Below, piece by piece: positions 24,840 to 33,157 of a stretch of 64,000 bases of DNA (its first letter is position 1; every line of letters begins with the position of its first letter). The DNA is from Actinomycetota bacterium (lineage in GTDB: Bacteria > Actinomycetota > Actinomycetes > Propionibacteriales > Propionibacteriaceae). The notes below the pieces were generated by a model, which worked only from the letters and a program-made list of their open reading frames with translations, had not been told where the DNA came from and did not search any database. A program made the position numbers and the translations under genes. The stretch covers positions 62,001 to 126,000 of the forward strand of contig JAIUOR010000028.1 in NCBI GenBank assembly GCA_020161795.1, given 5' to 3'.

Positions 24840-25697
24840 GTGACCGTGACCGGTTGGTACCCCTTGAACGTTCGTGAATCAGGCGAGTATGACAACTACG
24901 ACGCGCTCTCCGAAGGCGTCCCAGCCTGGATGCTCGCCGACGTCGCCGAGCTGATAACCATCGCGTTCAACGACCCGGAACACAACTACGCCCGCACAAG
25001 GAAAGTCCGGCGGTGTTCAGCTGCCATCCGGACCGTCCTGCCGGACGAAATCAGTCGCAACGAGTCGATCGTCTGGTACAGCCGCCAAGCGCACGAGGAT
25101 CCCGACCTGATCTTGACCGTGCTGGACTATCTCGTCCGGACCGAGGATGAGGACGAGTTCCGGCGAGCTCTCAAGGTGGTTTTCGAACGAGGTAACTCCG
25201 CCTGGACAGTCGGCGGATGGGGCGACGGGCACGTCGGCCTCGTCCGACGAGTAGACGCCACGGTGACAGCGGCAGCCGCCCGAGCAATCTCCGCCAAGAC
25301 CACAGCGAGCCACCACCTCGCCGAGGCCTGGCAGGCCGCCTACGGACTCAACGGCGACCCCAACCAGGCGTACTCAGCGGCAGTGTTGGCCGTCGAGTTC
25401 GCCGCAATCCCGGTCGTCAGTCCCAACAACACCAAGGCGACGCTCGGTACCTTGATTGGACAGGTTCGAGCAGATGGTGACTGGATCATTCCGTTGACCC
25501 GAGAGAAGGACCCTAGCCACGTTGCGGGGATGCTGCTGTCGATGCTGGAGGCCCTGTGGCATGGCCAGTCGAAGCGCCACGGCTCGGCGGCTCCGCCCGT
25601 CCGGGTCACTCCGGAGGCCGCCCAGGCGGCGGTGCTGATGGCGACGACGCTTGTTCAGTGGTTCCAGTCGGGTGCTGTGCGGCGCGGCACGATCTGA
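24840..25697 (+). CDS. Hypothetical protein of accessory island, possible Abi-like
   Basis: A 285-aa soluble protein that I do not recognise. The N-terminal two thirds are helical and acidic (ALSEGVPAWMLADVAELITI; LTVLDYLVRTEDEDEFRRAL). The C-terminal 70 residues (VAGMLLSMLEALWHGQSKRHG, split around a KRHG, then AAQAAVLMATTLVQWFQS) resemble abortive-infection C-terminal or HEPN-like helices with their HG turn. The start is taken as GTG/ATG-type at 24840, 97 bases after the integrase relic stop. Cargo of a decayed mobile element is likely; a phage-defence role is a guess. Confidence 0.7.
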   Translation: MTVTGWYPLNVRESGEYDNYDALSEGVPAWMLADVAELITIAFNDPEHNYARTRKVRRCSAAIRTVLPDEISRNESIVWYSRQAHEDPDLILTVLDYLVRTEDEDEFRRALKVVFERGNSAWTVGGWGDGHVGLVRRVDATVTAAAARAISAKTTASHHLAEAWQAAYGLNGDPNQAYSAAVLAVEFAAIPVVSPNNTKATLGTLIGQVRADGDWIIPLTREKDPSHVAGMLLSMLEALWHGQSKRHGSAAPPVRVTPEAAQAAVLMATTLVQWFQSGAVRRGTI

Positions 25698-25863
25698 TCC
25701 CTCAGGGCGGGCCACCACGCGGCAGCCGGGCCTGGTCATCCTCCTTCGGCGCTGTTCGTGTGCCTGAGATCTCATCGCTGGCCAGCGACGGATCGGCGAC
25801 GAAGGAGTCCATCGGAGGGTATCGGAGTCCATAGCTCCCGGCGCTGACTACGCCGTACAACGG

Positions 25864-25937
25864 TGGGGCGGGCGGGGCTCGAACCCGCGACCCAGGGATT
25901 ATGAGTCCCCTGCTCTGACCGGCTGAGCTACCGCCCC
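25864..25937 (-). tRNA. tRNA-Met (CAU anticodon)
   Basis: Cloverleaf with acceptor GGGGCGG/CCGCCCC, anticodon loop CTCATAA and T-loop TTCGAGC. The anticodon CAU means elongator Met, or Ile2 if the C is lysidinylated. CCA is not encoded in full. The 3' end faces the accessory island at 21-25.8 kb. Confidence 0.9.
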
Positions 25938-26082
25938 GAACGCGTTTCGCGAGTCACGGTAGCGGGTGGGAGCGCGGGGTGTCCAAAGGCGCAACGGAGC
26001 GGCGCACGGCCGCCTCGGCCGGGGGTGGTGTGGCGGCTTCAAGATCCGCATCCGGCCCCGATGAGGGAACAAAGGCGTCACA

Positions 26083-26622
26083 ATGTCCTGCATGACCCAC
26101 CCGCCGGCCACCGCGAATCCGATGCGGGCCATCGCTTCGATGATCCTCTCCGAATCAGCGGTCTACGGGGTCGTGCTGGTCTCGGGTCTGCTGGTGATCG
26201 TTGCCAACAAGTCCGACGCCGAACCGGGCTACGTGCTGCTCAAGGTGCTCGGCACCGCCGTCGTCTTCTGGCTGGCTCACGTCTATGCGGGCGCGGTTGC
26301 CCACCTCGGCGACGACGTCGACGAAGGGCACTCCGGCGGGGTGCGGCTGGGCATCGCGATCCGGCACTCACTGGGGCACCTGTGGGGGATGCTGGCCTCC
26401 GTCGTGGTGCCCCTGATCGCCCTCGGCGCCAGCGCGCTCGGGCTCATGACGCAGGAGCAGGCGATCTGGGGCACGCTCTGGGTGAATGTCGCGTTGCTGG
26501 CCGTCCTCGGGTTCTGGGGCATCTCGCGCTGGTCGGATCGGCTCTGGATCCGCCTGGCCGGAGCCCTCACCACGGCCGCGCTGGGCCTTGCCCTGGTGGT
26601 GCTCAAGGCCCTCATCCACTGA
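26083..26622 (+). CDS. Membrane protein of unknown function
   Basis: A 179-aa protein with about five hydrophobic helices (MILSESAVYGVVLVSGLLVI; YVLLKVLGTAVVFWLAHVYA; MLASVVVPLIALGASALGL; VALLAVLGFWGIS; a final LTTAALGLALVVLKALIH). A short acidic loop GDDVDEGHSGG follows helix 2. The N-terminal Met-Ser-Cys is not a lipobox. No family recognised. Start ATG at 26083; an ATG at 26122 is also possible. Confidence 0.7.
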   Translation: MSCMTHPPATANPMRAIASMILSESAVYGVVLVSGLLVIVANKSDAEPGYVLLKVLGTAVVFWLAHVYAGAVAHLGDDVDEGHSGGVRLGIAIRHSLGHLWGMLASVVVPLIALGASALGLMTQEQAIWGTLWVNVALLAVLGFWGISRWSDRLWIRLAGALTTAALGLALVVLKALIH

Positions 26623-26699
26623 CCGGCGCACAACGGCGTCCCGGGTGCCTCGATGCGGCATACTTCGAACCGCCACGCCGCCGAGGAAGGACCCCCACC

Positions 26700-27521
26700 G
26701 TGACCCCCAAGATCCTGTTGCTGGACGTCGACGGCACCCTGGTCAACTACGAGACGAAGATCCCCGCGAGCGCGGCACGCGCCGTGGGGCAGGCACGCGC
26801 CAACGGCCACCGGGTCTACTTCTGCACCGGACGCGCTCGTCCTGAGGTGTACCCCGAGCTGTGGGAACTCGGCGTCGACGGGATGATCGGTGGCAACGGC
26901 AGCTACGTTGAGCACGACGGCCAGGTGGTGCACCACCAGGTGCTGGCGCCGGAGGTGGTCGATCGCGCGCTCGCCTGGTTGGACGCGAATCGGCTGGCCT
27001 ACTTCGTGGAATGCAACTCCGGGCTGTTCGCCAGCGACAACCTGCCCGTCAAGGCGGCCACGATCTACGGCGAGCCGGACGCCACCAGCATCACCAAGAT
27101 CGTCACCATCATTCCGGTGCTGATCTACCTGCGACCGGCCCCGCGCGACGACGTGAACAAGATCAGCTTCGTCCTGGAGCCGGGCGTCGACCTGGAACAG
27201 CTGGCTCGGGACTTCGACGGCGAGGCCACGGTCAGCACCTGGAGCGGCAGCGGGAAGCGACAGGAGTTCGGCGAGTTCGGGCAGTTGGGCGTTCACAAGG
27301 GGGTCGCCGTCCAGCGGTTGGCGGAGCACCTGGGGGTCAGCACCGACGACATGATCGGGTTCGGCGACGCGCTGCCCGACCTGGAGCTCCTCCAGGCCTG
27401 TGGCACCGCGGTGGCCATGGGCAACGCCCCGGACGAACTCAAGGCCGCTGCCGATCTGGTGACCGACCACGTCGACGAGGACGGGCTGGCGAACGCCTTC
27501 AGCCGGCTGGGGCTGATCTAG
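26700..27521 (+). CDS. HAD-superfamily Cof-type phosphatase
   Basis: A 273-aa haloacid-dehalogenase-superfamily phosphatase with a type IIB cap. Motif I is LLDVDGTLVN near residue 7-16, motif II lies near the CTGRAR sequence, the cap is central, and motif IV is GFGDALPDLELL. The GD-x3-D spacing fits the family. These enzymes dephosphorylate sugar phosphates and related metabolites. GTG at 26700 is preceded by AGGAAGG. Confidence 0.88.
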   Translation: MTPKILLLDVDGTLVNYETKIPASAARAVGQARANGHRVYFCTGRARPEVYPELWELGVDGMIGGNGSYVEHDGQVVHHQVLAPEVVDRALAWLDANRLAYFVECNSGLFASDNLPVKAATIYGEPDATSITKIVTIIPVLIYLRPAPRDDVNKISFVLEPGVDLEQLARDFDGEATVSTWSGSGKRQEFGEFGQLGVHKGVAVQRLAEHLGVSTDDMIGFGDALPDLELLQACGTAVAMGNAPDELKAAADLVTDHVDEDGLANAFSRLGLI

Positions 27522-27527
27522 CGGACG

Positions 27528-27797
27528 TCACTCGGAGCTGCCTTCGGCGCTCTGCGGGACGTCCTGCTGGCCGGAACTGCTCGTCTCGGGGCCGGTCATG
27601 CGCTCCGCGACGGACTCCGGCGCCGGTGGCTCGGCGTGCGGTGACGGACCCTCCTGCCACTCCTCGGTGTCGACTCGAAGGCCGAGGTCCTCATCGTCGG
27701 ATTGCTCCTCCGTCTCCGGAGCCTGGCGCCCGGAGTCGCGCTGTGACGTTCGGGTCGACTCCTCGGGCCGGCCGTCACCGGGCTCGTTCTGCGTCAT
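27528..27797 (-). CDS. Small acidic disordered protein with SigF-type promoter
   Basis: An 89-aa protein rich in Glu, Asp, Ser and Pro (SDDEDLGLRVDTEEWQEG near the centre), with no hydrophobic core; probably disordered. ATG at 27797 follows GAAGGGACC. Upstream on its strand, GTTT at 27848-27851 and GGGTAC at 27826-27831 with a 16-base spacer form a SigF/SigB-type promoter. It is divergent from another such promoter. General stress protein by inference. Confidence 0.65.
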   Translation of the reverse strand: MTQNEPGDGRPEESTRTSQRDSGRQAPETEEQSDDEDLGLRVDTEEWQEGPSPHAEPPAPESVAERMTGPETSSSGQQDVPQSAEGSSE

Positions 27798-27825
27798 GCT
27801 GGTCCCTTCCTGGCCGCCCTCTGGT

Positions 27826-27851
27826 GTACCCGGAGGCACGGCGGTGGAAAC
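27826..27851 (-). promoter_or_regulatory. SigF/SigB-type promoter, leftward
   Basis: GTTT -35 (complement of 27848-27851), 16-base spacer, GGGTAC -10 (complement of 27826-27831). This fits the alternative stress sigma consensus GTTT-N15-17-GGGTA(T/C). The predicted start lies about 22 bases upstream of the small acidic gene ATG. Confidence 0.65.
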
Positions 27852-27905
27852 GCACGCGGCCCAGGCGCCGCTCGCTGCTTCACGGTGACCGTTCCTGAGG
27901 ATCGC

Positions 27906-27931
27906 GTTCGGAGCGCCGATCAAGTGGGTAC
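27906..27931 (+). promoter_or_regulatory. SigF/SigB-type promoter, rightward
   Basis: GTTC at 27906-27909, 16-base spacer, GGGTAC at 27926-27931. It drives the 35-aa gene and the SDR gene downstream. It is divergent from the promoter at 27826-27851. Confidence 0.6.
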
Positions 27932-27969
27932 GGGATATCCAAGCGAGCACCCACCGAAAGGGGCCGACC

Positions 27970-28077
27970 ATGGCCGAGAACCTGGAGACCCACGAGGAGG
28001 AGTCGCGCAACGACGGACTGCCGACGAAGATCGCCGCGGCCAAGGCGAATGCCACGGCTGCCCAGGGCAGCCGGTGA
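27970..28077 (+). CDS. 35-aa charged small protein
   Basis: Reads MAENLETHEEESRNDG followed by a lysine- and alanine-rich helix and stops at 28075-28077. AAAGGGG precedes the ATG by six bases. It sits 39 bases after a SigF-type -10 and 31 bases before an SDR gene, so it is probably the first gene of a stress operon. Too short for most gene callers. Family not recognised. Confidence 0.6.
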   Translation: MAENLETHEEESRNDGLPTKIAAAKANATAAQGSR

Positions 28078-28108
28078 ACGCTCCGGCAGTGAACGAGGAG
28101 GAACAGGT

Positions 28109-28963
28109 ATGGACGAGCTCAGCAGGATCCCCGCCCAGCAGCAGCAGTGGCCTGGCACCGAGGCTGAGTTGGAGCCCAAGCCCGACCACGGTGAGCGCAG
28201 CTGGACGCCGCGCGGCCGGCTGACCGGGAAGAGGGCGCTGATCACCGGTGGCGACTCGGGTATCGGCAGGGCAGTGGCGATCGTCTTCGCGCGCGAGGGC
28301 GCCGATGTCGCCATTGGCTCCCTGCCCGAAGAGGAAGAGGACGCGAGACACACTGCCGAGATCGTCACCGACCTGGGCCAGCGCTGCGTCGCGCTCGCCG
28401 GAGACCTGCGCGAGGAGGCCGCTTGCGCGCGGTTGGCCGACGCCGCCGTCGACGCGCTGGGCGGCCTCGACGTCCTGGTCTGCAATGCCGGCTTCCAAAT
28501 GGCCTACGACGAGATCGAGGAATTCCCCGCCCAGCAGTTGCAGCGCACCTTCGCGACCAACGTGTTCTCGACGTTCTGGCTCGTCCAGCGGCTGGCCCGG
28601 GAACTGGAGCACGGCGGCAGCATCATCGTGACGACCTCGATCCAGGCCTACGCGCCGTCCACCCATCTGCTGGACTATGCCGCGACCAAGGCGGCGCTGA
28701 ACAACCTGACGGTGAATCTCGCCGCCGACCTGGGCGAACGCGGCATCCGGGTGAACGCGGTCGCGCCCGGCCCGATCTGGACGCCGCTGATCCCTTCCAC
28801 CATGAGCGCGGAGAAGGTCGAGTCGTTTGGCGCGGACACGCCGCTGGGACGCGCCGGGCATCCGGTCGAAGTGGCAGCAGCCTTCGTCTTCCTCGCCTCC
28901 GACGAGGCGAGCTACGTGAGCGGCACCGTCCTGGGCGTCACCGGAGGCAAGCCCGTCTTCTGA
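28109..28963 (+). CDS. SDR-family oxidoreductase (general stress YghA/GSP39-like)
   Basis: A 284-aa short-chain dehydrogenase. After a 45-residue Pro/Gln-rich N-terminal extension, the core has ALITGGDSGIGRAVAIVFAR (nucleotide binding), CNAGF, the catalytic Ser in TTSIQAY, and Y-x3-K in LDYAATKAALN. The extension and the GGDSGIGRA variant are typical of the YghA/YdaD general stress group. ATG at 28109 follows GAGGAGGAACAG. A SigF-type promoter upstream fits stress control. Confidence 0.88.
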   Translation: MDELSRIPAQQQQWPGTEAELEPKPDHGERSWTPRGRLTGKRALITGGDSGIGRAVAIVFAREGADVAIGSLPEEEEDARHTAEIVTDLGQRCVALAGDLREEAACARLADAAVDALGGLDVLVCNAGFQMAYDEIEEFPAQQLQRTFATNVFSTFWLVQRLARELEHGGSIIVTTSIQAYAPSTHLLDYAATKAALNNLTVNLAADLGERGIRVNAVAPGPIWTPLIPSTMSAEKVESFGADTPLGRAGHPVEVAAAFVFLASDEASYVSGTVLGVTGGKPVF

Positions 28964-29000
28964 GGGTGCCGGGAACCCGTCACAGCGCGCCGCCGCAGAA

Positions 29001-29043
29001 CGGACGGTAGCCCGCGGGGGTAGTCCCTGCGGGCCACCGTCCG
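29001..29043. terminator. Bidirectional terminator hairpin
   Basis: CGGACGGT pairs with ACCGTCCG, then after one mismatch GCCCGC pairs with GCGGGC, with GGG/CCC at the top and a short loop. It lies between the convergent SDR and DUF6328 genes. Confidence 0.75.
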
Positions 29044-29069
29044 CGGCGCGAGCCAGCGGGCCGGGGGAG

Positions 29070-29570
29070 TCAGCGGGCGGTGCCGAGCAGTTGTGTTCGG
29101 AGCAGGCGGGGAAGCAGCACCCACACCACGACGAACCCGACGCCCGACACGGCGATCGCGATGATTCCTGCCTGCTCACCGAGGGCGGCTCCGAAGACCA
29201 GCCCTGTGACCAGGATGATGGTGACCGCCAGGCTCGCCAGGCCCGCCGTGGTGAGCGCGTGGGAGGCCTCCACCAACTGCCTCTTGACGTGCCGTCGGAA
29301 GAGGTGTCGGTGAAGCGCGACCGGCGCCACCATCAGCAGGGTGGTCAGCGTGCCGGAGGCGACCGCCACCAGGAAGACGACGAACAGCAGGGTTCCCAGT
29401 TCCGCGAAGCGTGCCTGGAAGGGAAGCGTGAGCAGGAAACCGGAGAGTATCTGGTTCCCGATCTGGGTCACCCGCAGTTCCTGGAGCAGTTCGTTCCAAT
29501 TCCGGTCGCTGCGCTCGGCAGGGGTTTCCCCGCGCTCTGACGGGTGTTCAGCAAACCGCTCCTGGCTCAT
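29070..29570 (-). CDS. DUF6328-family membrane protein
   Basis: A 166-aa protein: a 25-residue hydrophilic N-terminus, then WNELLQELRVTQIGNQILSG, which is the family start, then four hydrophobic helices. Function unknown; often near stress sigma factors in Actinomycetota. ATG at 29570 follows GAGGCCAGAG, 11 bases downstream of the sigma factor stop. Likely co-transcribed with it. Confidence 0.8.
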   Translation of the reverse strand: MSQERFAEHPSERGETPAERSDRNWNELLQELRVTQIGNQILSGFLLTLPFQARFAELGTLLFVVFLVAVASGTLTTLLMVAPVALHRHLFRRHVKRQLVEASHALTTAGLASLAVTIILVTGLVFGAALGEQAGIIAIAVSGVGFVVVWVLLPRLLRTQLLGTAR

Positions 29571-29581
29571 CTCTGGCCTCC

Positions 29582-30379
29582 TCAGGCCGCCGATTCCTCC
29601 GGCGGCTGCAGCTGGGTGCGGATGCGTGCCAGCAGCGAGCGCAGGATGCGCGATACCTGCATCTGGGAGACGCCCAGTCGCCGCGCTATCTGGCTCTGGC
29701 TGCACTCGTCGGCGAATCGCCACTTCAGCACCAGCCGGTCTCGCCGGGTGAGCGTCGTGAGCGCTCGCTTGAGGTCGAGATGTTCGATCAGGTTCTCGAT
29801 GGCGTCGGTGCCGCTGCTCAGGGTGTCGCCCAGGCTGGCGGTGGTGTCGTCCCGCGCGGGAGACTCCAGCGACGGTGGGTGGTAGCCGTTGCCGGCCACG
29901 ATCGACTCCTGCAGGCGCTGGGGTTCGACTCCCAGGTGGCGGCTGAGTTCGTCGACGCCCACGGACCTGCCGAGGAGCTGCTCCAGCGTGGCCCGGCCGG
30001 TGGCGGTGCGGGCGCGCAGTTCCTGCAGTTGGCGCGGGGGTCGGATCATCCAGCCGTGGTCACGGAAGTGCCGCTTGAGTTCGCCGGTGATGGTGGGGAC
30101 GGCGAACGACGCGAACGACCTTCCCGGGCTGGGTTCGTACCGGCGAATGGCCAGGAGTAGCGCGGTGCGGGCGACCTGCAGCAGGTCGTCGTGTTCGACT
30201 CCGCGGCCGACGTAGCGTCCGGCGAGGGAGTCGCAGAGCGGCAGGTTGATCCGTACGAGTTCTTCGATCAGCTGCTCGCTGTGCTCCGCATCCGAGGCGC
30301 GCTGGAGGCGGGCTAAGAGTTCGGTGGTGCGCTGCTCGCGCTGGTTGGGGACGGCTACCAGTGCAACTACACGTGCCAT
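29582..30379 (-). CDS. SigB/SigF-type RNA polymerase sigma factor
   Basis: A 265-aa alternative sigma factor. LVRINLPLCDSLAGRYVGRG and EHDDLLQVARTALLLAIRRY are region 2, SFASFAVPTITGELKRHFRD is the SigB/F/G hallmark before region 3, and SQSQIARRLGVSQMQVSRIL is the region 4 helix-turn-helix. ATG at 30379 follows GGAGCGAGCC; 61 extra upstream codons are rejected. No anti-sigma gene is adjacent. GTTT/GGGTAC promoters at 27.8-27.9 kb are good candidate targets. Confidence 0.88.
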   Translation of the reverse strand: MARVVALVAVPNQREQRTTELLARLQRASDAEHSEQLIEELVRINLPLCDSLAGRYVGRGVEHDDLLQVARTALLLAIRRYEPSPGRSFASFAVPTITGELKRHFRDHGWMIRPPRQLQELRARTATGRATLEQLLGRSVGVDELSRHLGVEPQRLQESIVAGNGYHPPSLESPARDDTTASLGDTLSSGTDAIENLIEHLDLKRALTTLTRRDRLVLKWRFADECSQSQIARRLGVSQMQVSRILRSLLARIRTQLQPPEESAA

Positions 30380-30685
30380 GGCTCGCTCCGTTCTGGAAGC
30401 GTCCGAGTCGGCACGTGGTTTGACCGCTCTGACCAATCCACCTTTACACGCGACAGGGTGAAAGACAAGGTCCGAGGGGGGTCTCCGTATCGCACTGCTG
30501 GGTGTTTCCCCTTGCCAGGCGGCAGGCGAGTGGACCGTCGATACTTCTGGACGCAGGGTCACGTTCGCCGCGAGGTGGGGCTTGAGGTCGCGCGAGCCCG
30601 TCTGCCGGGCACCGGCGTGATCAGCGACGAAATGGGGAAAGCGCCCCGACCTGGTGATTCACCTTGTCGAGACGCCTTTTCTGAG
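30380..30685. other. Intergenic region before tRNA-Asn
   Basis: About 300 bases with no recognisable gene. An open frame through the tRNA is spurious. Confidence 0.4.
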
Positions 30686-30761
30686 TGGCTCCCCCGCCTG
30701 GACTCGAACCAGGAACCTGCGGATTAACAGTCCGACGCTCTGCCAATTGAGCTACAGGGGA
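30686..30761 (-). tRNA. tRNA-Asn (GUU)
   Basis: Acceptor TCCCCTG pairs with CGGGGGA including a G-U pair, the anticodon loop is CTGTTAA giving GUU, and the T-loop is TTCGAGT. Discriminator G and CCA are encoded (30686-30688 are CCA). Confidence 0.93.
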
Positions 30762-30788
30762 TCGCGCGGCGCTACGTTACCAGCAACC

Positions 30789-31295
30789 TCAGGCCAACCC
30801 GAAATCGCCCTGGACGGCCGCCAGCTCCTGGTCGATCCGGGCCTGAACGGCCGGATCGGCGAGGTCTGCCCTGGCGGAGGGAACCACCTGCCACGCGGTC
30901 TCGTCGGTGCCCGGCTCGAGGTTGCGGCGGAGCACCAGCAGCACGTGGCCACGGGCCAGGTCGACCCTTCGGGTGACCACCACGGCGGCGCTCACGCGCT
31001 CGTTGAACAGGTCGGCGAACCGGGCCCCTGCTTCCAGCATCGCGGTGTGCTTCTCGCCACCGGCCTCCACCCAGGTGAGCCGGCCGGTGGGGTCGTCCCA
31101 CTGGCCGGTGTTCACCTGGTGCCACGGGACACTCCGCCATTGCTGGCCGTCACCGATCACCATGGCTCCGGGCAGGCCGATCACCCAGCCGTCCGTGGTG
31201 GCGGCCCACGCCAGGACGTGGGGCCGCCGGCCCAGGAACGTGGTCAGCGATCCGACGACCGCGCGGTCGAGACGAACCGGAGAGAACAGCGCCAT
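30789..31295 (-). CDS. Conserved hypothetical protein (168 aa)
   Basis: A soluble actinobacterial protein beginning MALFSPVRLDRAVVGSLTTF and containing VLAWAATTDGWVIGLPGAMV and WRSVPWHQVNTGQWDDPTGR. The beta-rich pattern recalls PH-like domains (YokE/bPH type), but that is only an impression. It ends just upstream of tRNA-Asn on the same strand and follows the kinase-like gene by nine bases, suggesting co-transcription. Confidence 0.75.
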   Translation of the reverse strand: MALFSPVRLDRAVVGSLTTFLGRRPHVLAWAATTDGWVIGLPGAMVIGDGQQWRSVPWHQVNTGQWDDPTGRLTWVEAGGEKHTAMLEAGARFADLFNERVSAAVVVTRRVDLARGHVLLVLRRNLEPGTDETAWQVVPSARADLADPAVQARIDQELAAVQGDFGLA

Positions 31296-31304
31296 CGGGA
31301 TCGG

Positions 31305-31946
31305 CTACGCCTTGGCGCCCATCACCTCGTCGATGGTCTGCGCCAGGACGGGGTGCACCGCCAGCTCGGCCGCACCGGCGACGTCGGCGCGGGCCGGCAG
31401 CGCCTCGAGCGCCGTGCGGATCTGCTCGATCGCCTCGGCGTCGGAGATCGAACCGGTGTCCACCACCAGGTCGTAGTTCTCGTGCTTGGCCCAGTTGGCG
31501 CCGTAGTAGCGGCGGGTGAACCGGCGGCGCAACTTGTCGTCGGCCTTCACCGTCGCCGCGGCGGTCTCCAGATCCACGTTGTCGCGCTTGGCGATCCGCG
31601 CCACCCGGGTCTCCAGCGGAGCCTCGATGAAGACGTTGAGGACGTCCGGCACATCCTGGAGCACGACGAAGGCGCCGCGTCCGAGGAAGACGACATTGCC
31701 GCGAGCGGCGATGGCGGCGATCGTCTCGTTCATCATCTCGATGGTCACGGCCGCGTTCTCGCTGAACAGATCGCCCAGGGTCGGCAGCTCGCTGTAGATC
31801 TCGTTGAGGCGCAGCAGGCCGTACTGGCGGATGACGCGGTTGACGGTCGACTTGTCGGCGAGCTCCCAGCCCAGTTCCTTGGCCAGACCGCGAGCGATGC
31901 GCGCACCCCGGCTGCCGGCCTGGCGAGAGATGGTGATGACGGCCAT
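31305..31946 (-). CDS. Cytidylate kinase-like P-loop protein
   Basis: A 213-aa protein of the cytidylate-kinase-like family (AAA/P-loop NMP kinase fold). ITISRQAGSRGARIARGLAK carries a Walker A-like loop in which the usual GSGG-K-T pattern is degenerate, and VFLGRGAFVVLQD, RVARIAKRDNVD and NWAKHENYDLVVDTG follow as in the family. True CMP kinase activity is doubtful. Lies directly before the 168-aa gene. Confidence 0.82.
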   Translation of the reverse strand: MAVITISRQAGSRGARIARGLAKELGWELADKSTVNRVIRQYGLLRLNEIYSELPTLGDLFSENAAVTIEMMNETIAAIAARGNVVFLGRGAFVVLQDVPDVLNVFIEAPLETRVARIAKRDNVDLETAAATVKADDKLRRRFTRRYYGANWAKHENYDLVVDTGSISDAEAIEQIRTALEALPARADVAGAAELAVHPVLAQTIDEVMGAKA

Positions 31947-32038
31947 GAAGACTCCTATCTGGGCCTGACTTCTCGGTTCCCGACCCTAACCGGTGATGCT
32001 GGGGTGACGCAGGTGGCAGTAGTCGGGATGCCGCGCGC

Positions 32039-33031
32039 TCAGAGGCGCGAATTCGGCGTAGGCGATCCTACCGAACCGGAGGGGCTTTCCTCACCGGGTG
32101 ACGGTTCCCCGGACGGGCTCTGGCTGGGCGATGCCGAGGGCGAACCCGAACCGGACGGTGACTCCGACGGCTGGTCGGGGGAGGGCGACCCCGACGAGGG
32201 GGACGGGGAGCCCGGCGACGGCGATGCCGAACCCGACGAGGGGGAGGCCGAATCGGGCGACGGTGACCCCGACGGGGGTGGCGAACCACTGCTCGGCGGA
32301 GGCGATCCGGTCGGTGGAACGGGCGGCGGCGGTGAGGTCTGGGGCGCCTGCTGGAAGATCAGGATCGCGATCAGGACGGCGAGCGCGGCCAGCAGCATCA
32401 TCAGCAGCCAGGAGGCCAGAATGCTCAGCCAGCCGGCCCGGTCGTGCCGGCCCGGCCACGGCAGCGGCCACAGCCGCGAGACTCCGGGCGCTGTCTGCTC
32501 GATCCAGTGCAGCCGGTACTCCGGCCCCTGGGGGGTGCCCTGAAGCGGCAGCCGGGAGAGCTCCACTTCGGCCAGCACCCGGTCCGCCTCGGCCAGCGCC
32601 GCCGGCGTCCCGTCGTAGGCCAGCGCGACCCATGGGGCCAGCGGGGCGTCGCCGGGGCTCACCGGATCGTCGGCCTCGTCCTGGCTACGGTGGCCCAGCC
32701 GGCCTTCCGCCTGGCCGCGACCACCCCGGGCGATCACGGTGTCGATGTGCAGTTTGTTCACCACGCCGGCCAGACGATCGCGCGCCGCAGGGTCGGCGGC
32801 CGCTCCCTGGGAGAGCAGGATCAGCATCACCGACGTGGACTGGTCGTCGTGGGCGACATAGGCCACCCCGGACGGTGCTGCCGTGAGACGCGCGTCCAAC
32901 CAGTAGTCACCGACCTTGGGCGGATCGTCCCGCCACAGCGGCGAGAGCCGCGGCGGGTTGCCGTCGGCTCCGGCTGGTGGCGGTGGCGTGGTCATCGGGT
33001 CCGATCGGTCGAGGCGGGATACCTCGCCCAT
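32039..33031 (-). CDS. Single-pass membrane protein with Ser/Pro/Gly-rich tail
   Basis: A 330-aa protein. Residues about 25-195 form a soluble domain (VGDYWLDARLTAAPSGVAYV, then VMLILLSQGAA), a membrane helix lies near 210-230 (SILASWLLMMLLAALAVLIA), and the last 95 residues are a low-complexity Ser-Pro-Gly repeat. This suggests a cytoplasmic N-terminus and an exported disordered tail. ATG at 32995 is an alternative start. Next to the MoxR gene but divergent. Confidence 0.72.
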   Translation of the reverse strand: MGEVSRLDRSDPMTTPPPPAGADGNPPRLSPLWRDDPPKVGDYWLDARLTAAPSGVAYVAHDDQSTSVMLILLSQGAAADPAARDRLAGVVNKLHIDTVIARGGRGQAEGRLGHRSQDEADDPVSPGDAPLAPWVALAYDGTPAALAEADRVLAEVELSRLPLQGTPQGPEYRLHWIEQTAPGVSRLWPLPWPGRHDRAGWLSILASWLLMMLLAALAVLIAILIFQQAPQTSPPPPVPPTGSPPPSSGSPPPSGSPSPDSASPSSGSASPSPGSPSPSSGSPSPDQPSESPSGSGSPSASPSQSPSGEPSPGEESPSGSVGSPTPNSRL

Positions 33032-33157
33032 TGTGCCAGCCGATCGGTGACGCCCCCGTGACCGCCCGCCAGTTCACAGGGCGCGCACAGCCACTGTGGA
33101 ACCCGGACGGTATCGTGGGCGGCACACGTCAAGCCACCTCAGAGCAGGAGAACCCGC

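Noticed and set aside
32045-32330. Apparent repeat array or CRISPR-like region
   Set aside because: The periodicity comes from Ser-Pro-Gly codons of the tail of the membrane protein. There are no conserved repeats with unique spacers, and no CRISPR array was seen anywhere.
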